Assembly: GCA_038203615.1 (NCBI GenBank) | Contig: JBBRDU010000133.1 | Span: forward strand, 1 to 6,790 | Length of the DNA: 6,790 nt | Source of the DNA: JBBRDU01 sp038203615 | GTDB taxonomy: Bacteria > Verrucomicrobiota > Verrucomicrobiia > Chthoniobacterales > UBA10450 | Reading direction: 5' to 3' | Position numbers and translations under genes: made by a program | Notes under the pieces: model-generated | Databases searched by the model: none | Seen by the model: only the letters and a program-made list of their open reading frames with translations | Told to the model about the DNA's origin: nothing | Shown: in pieces, positions 5,602-6,790 of the stretch | Layout of the letters: each line of letters begins with the position of its first letter | How positions within the stretch are numbered: the first letter of the stretch is position 1

Positions 5602-6012
5602 TTATGCCTTTGGCTCGAACCGTTGCACGTCAGGAAATTTGTCCAAGTCCTTGTCAAAGGATACAGCGGCAATGTTTCTGGCAGCAGCCTCCGCGGCCAC
5701 CAGTGCGTCGGGGAAATCGACCGGATGCGTTCGGTAACGGAGCAGGGCATCGCCCAGCACCCCTGGACTTTGCAAAGTGACGAACGGATTTTGGATGAAG
5801 TCCAGGAGCGCATCGGCAATCTGGACCCGGTTGCGCTTAAAGACTCGCTCCATCACGAAGGTCACTTCCGCGACGATGGCGTCTTGGATAAATAGCTCCA
5901 TGTCCTGGTCTTGGGCTTTCTCGAAAAGCGCCGTGACAGCTGGGCTGTGCTTCGGGTCGTCCTGGAGGAAAAATCGCAGCAAGACGTTGGCATCTAAAAC
6001 TCCGGCCTTCAT
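5602..6012 (-). CDS. vapC: VapC-type PIN-domain ribonuclease toxin
   Basis: This 136-residue protein has the four acidic positions of a PIN nuclease: D7 in VLDANVLLRF, E49 in IVAEVTFVME, D102 (with D99) in VDFPDALVAA, and D120/D122 in SFDKDLDKFP. Such proteins cut RNA, often initiator tRNA or rRNA, with Mg2+ held by these residues, and halt growth when the antitoxin is lost. The length is normal for VapC and no lesion is visible, so it should be active. The ATG at 6012 overlaps the antitoxin stop by ATGA, so it is probably translated by coupling; no separate ribosome binding site is seen. No terminator with a clear T tract was found between its end and the GntR promoter region. Confidence 0.93.
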   Translation of the reverse strand: MKAGVLDANVLLRFFLQDDPKHSPAVTALFEKAQDQDMELFIQDAIVAEVTFVMERVFKRNRVQIADALLDFIQNPFVTLQSPGVLGDALLRYRTHPVDFPDALVAAEAAARNIAAVSFDKDLDKFPDVQRFEPKA

Positions 6013-6272
6013 TTCTTGCCGTATTTCTTACCGTAGTGCTCGACGCGCGCTTTTTCGATAGCTGCTTTTTCAGCTTCGCGGCTTAAGACCGGCAGGTCGT
6101 CGGATTTCAGGCATCCGGCCAACTCGGTGATGCCTCGCACGGGTTTGGCCGTCAGAACACCATCAACGACTTCCCAACGGAGTCGCTGCCCGATTTCCAG
6201 CGAGGGAACTTCCTTGCGGATTTCCTCCGGTATGGTGACTTGCCACTTGGATGTGATAATGACCGACGTCAT
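6009..6272 (-). CDS. vapB: VapB-type antitoxin with AbrB/SpoVT DNA-binding domain
   Basis: This 87-residue antitoxin begins MTSVIITSKWQVTIPEEIRK, the N-terminal signature of the swapped-hairpin AbrB fold (usually TSKGQVTIPKEIR). A tryptophan (W10) replaces the common glycine. Residues 1-45 should bind the operator; residues about 50-87, rich in charge and ending YGKKYGKK, should wrap the toxin. The frame stays open further upstream (ATG at 6284, and beyond), but the start at 6272 fits the family. A possible -10 TATGCT (6285-6280) would place the transcript start at or near this ATG, suggesting a leaderless message, which agrees with the missing ribosome binding site. It overlaps vapC by 4 bases and is divergent from the recombinase gene. 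Confidence 0.9.
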   Translation of the reverse strand: MTSVIITSKWQVTIPEEIRKEVPSLEIGQRLRWEVVDGVLTAKPVRGITELAGCLKSDDLPVLSREAEKAAIEKARVEHYGKKYGKK

Positions 6273-6292
6273 GCACACAAGCATACCATATG

Positions 6293-6322
6293 TTGACATT
6301 CTTACGCAATGCGTACCGTAAG
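6293..6322. promoter_or_regulatory. Shared divergent control region with palindrome, vapB and recombinase
   Basis: TACGCA-A-TGCGTA (6303-6315) is a perfect palindrome, nested in the wider inverted repeat CTTACG (6301-6306) / CGTAAG (6317-6322). It lies 31 bases before the vapB start and overlaps a weak minus-strand -35 (TTGCGT, 6309-6304). On the plus strand a perfect TTGACA (6293-6298) precedes it and could be the -35 of the recombinase promoter, with the palindrome in the spacer; the matching -10 is poor. VapBC complexes usually repress their own operon by binding such palindromes. Confidence 0.55.
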
Positions 6323-6346
6323 ACTCTATTTTCCGCTTGTCCCCTG

Positions 6347-6790
6347 ATGAACGATGAACTTCTGCCAACGCGCGCTTTCGGCCAGACTCAGGCCCGCAAA
6401 CTCGCCGATTCTTCTCTTCCTACGGCCATCCAGGCCGCGGGTCACGCCTCCGCTTTCGCTTACGAGGAGTTCTTGTTCGGGCAGATTCGCAACAAGCATA
6501 CCCGCCGGGCCTACACCCACGCCGTGAACCGGTTCCTGGCCTGGGTTCACCAGCACGAGCTCTCCTTGCCGCAGGTCACGCCCAAGGACGTGAGCGACTA
6601 TTTCGAAACGCTGGTGATCGCCATCCCGTCCAAGAAACTCCATCGGGCGGCGCTGAACCATTTCTTTGATTTCCAGGTGCAGCGCCATGCGGCGCTCCTC
6701 AATCCCGTGAGTTCGGTTCGGAACGAACGCTACGAAGTCCATGAGGGAAAGACTCCGGAAATCACCGTGAAGGAGGCCAAAGCGCTTTTT
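6347..6790 (+). CDS. Tyrosine recombinase (phage integrase/XerC-like), N-terminal part
   Basis: The frame is open for 148 codons to the window edge, and the 3' end lies outside. Residues 34-67 (ASAFAYEEFL, HTRRAYTHAVNRFLAWV) and the following LSLPQVTPKDVSDYFETL form the SAM-like core-binding domain of tyrosine recombinases. KLHRAALNHFFDFQVQRHAALLNP (97-120) is its last helices, and EGKTPEITVKEAKALF begins the link into the catalytic domain. EGKTPEIT is a phrase I know from a family of stand-alone integrases in environmental bacteria. The catalytic R-H-R-Y residues would lie beyond 6790, so activity cannot be judged. The ATG at 6347 is preferred for its MNDELLPTRAFG start; the frame is also open from an ATG at 6290. 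No ribosome binding site is seen. It may mobilise this region. Confidence 0.9.
   Translation, partial: MNDELLPTRAFGQTQARKLADSSLPTAIQAAGHASAFAYEEFLFGQIRNKHTRRAYTHAVNRFLAWVHQHELSLPQVTPKDVSDYFETLVIAIPSKKLHRAALNHFFDFQVQRHAALLNPVSSVRNERYEVHEGKTPEITVKEAKALF

Overview
The window is 6.8 kb of bacterial, moderately GC-rich DNA that looks like an accessory region. It has small mobile-module genes at the left, a chromosomal-looking transporter operon in the middle, and a toxin-antitoxin pair beside a tyrosine recombinase at the right. The host cannot be fixed from sequence alone. The large duplicated ABC-2 permease, the Rcp1-type receiver and the DUF892 remnant suggest a soil or environmental Gram-negative, with Verrucomicrobia or a related phylum as my best guess. 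The left-hand genes (DUF3768 and a 'LLSAYxTxxGxKxWIITEADRSxTTILLP' protein) are types I know from proteobacterial plasmids and integrative elements, so the left end is probably imported.

Left part (1-2280). The 3' end of a DUF3768 gene is closed by a strong hairpin terminator. A 337-base GC-rich intergenic stretch follows, then a 95-residue mobile-module protein. Directly behind that gene lies a roughly 100-base element with three hairpins. A second, diverged copy occurs about 1.34 kb further on, behind another small ORF of 66 residues. The two copies differ in ways that partly preserve the stems, which suggests a structured RNA or RNA-processing/termination element rather than a plain repeat. 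Between the copies sit a DUF892 gene that is truncated at its 5' end and frameshifted near its 3' end, and a convergent single-domain response regulator with a shortened strand before its phospho-acceptor aspartate. This interval looks like decaying cargo.

Middle (2435-5490, all minus strand). A compact three-gene operon encodes a YtrA-type GntR repressor, an ABC ATPase and a 558-residue membrane protein. The first two genes overlap by ATGA and the last two are 3 bases apart. The permease appears to be two ABC-2-like halves fused in tandem. Upstream of the repressor gene, a nearly perfect 37-base palindrome overlaps the predicted promoter and is the obvious autoregulatory operator.

Right part (5602-6790). 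A vapBC pair (AbrB-type antitoxin and PIN-domain toxin, ATGA overlap, minus strand) is divergent from the start of a tyrosine recombinase that runs off the window. The short shared intergenic region holds a perfect palindrome between the two starts, so one antitoxin-bound operator could influence both the toxin-antitoxin operon and the recombinase.

I did not find a CRISPR array, tRNA, rRNA or complete insertion sequence. The most novel-looking item is the duplicated three-hairpin element.
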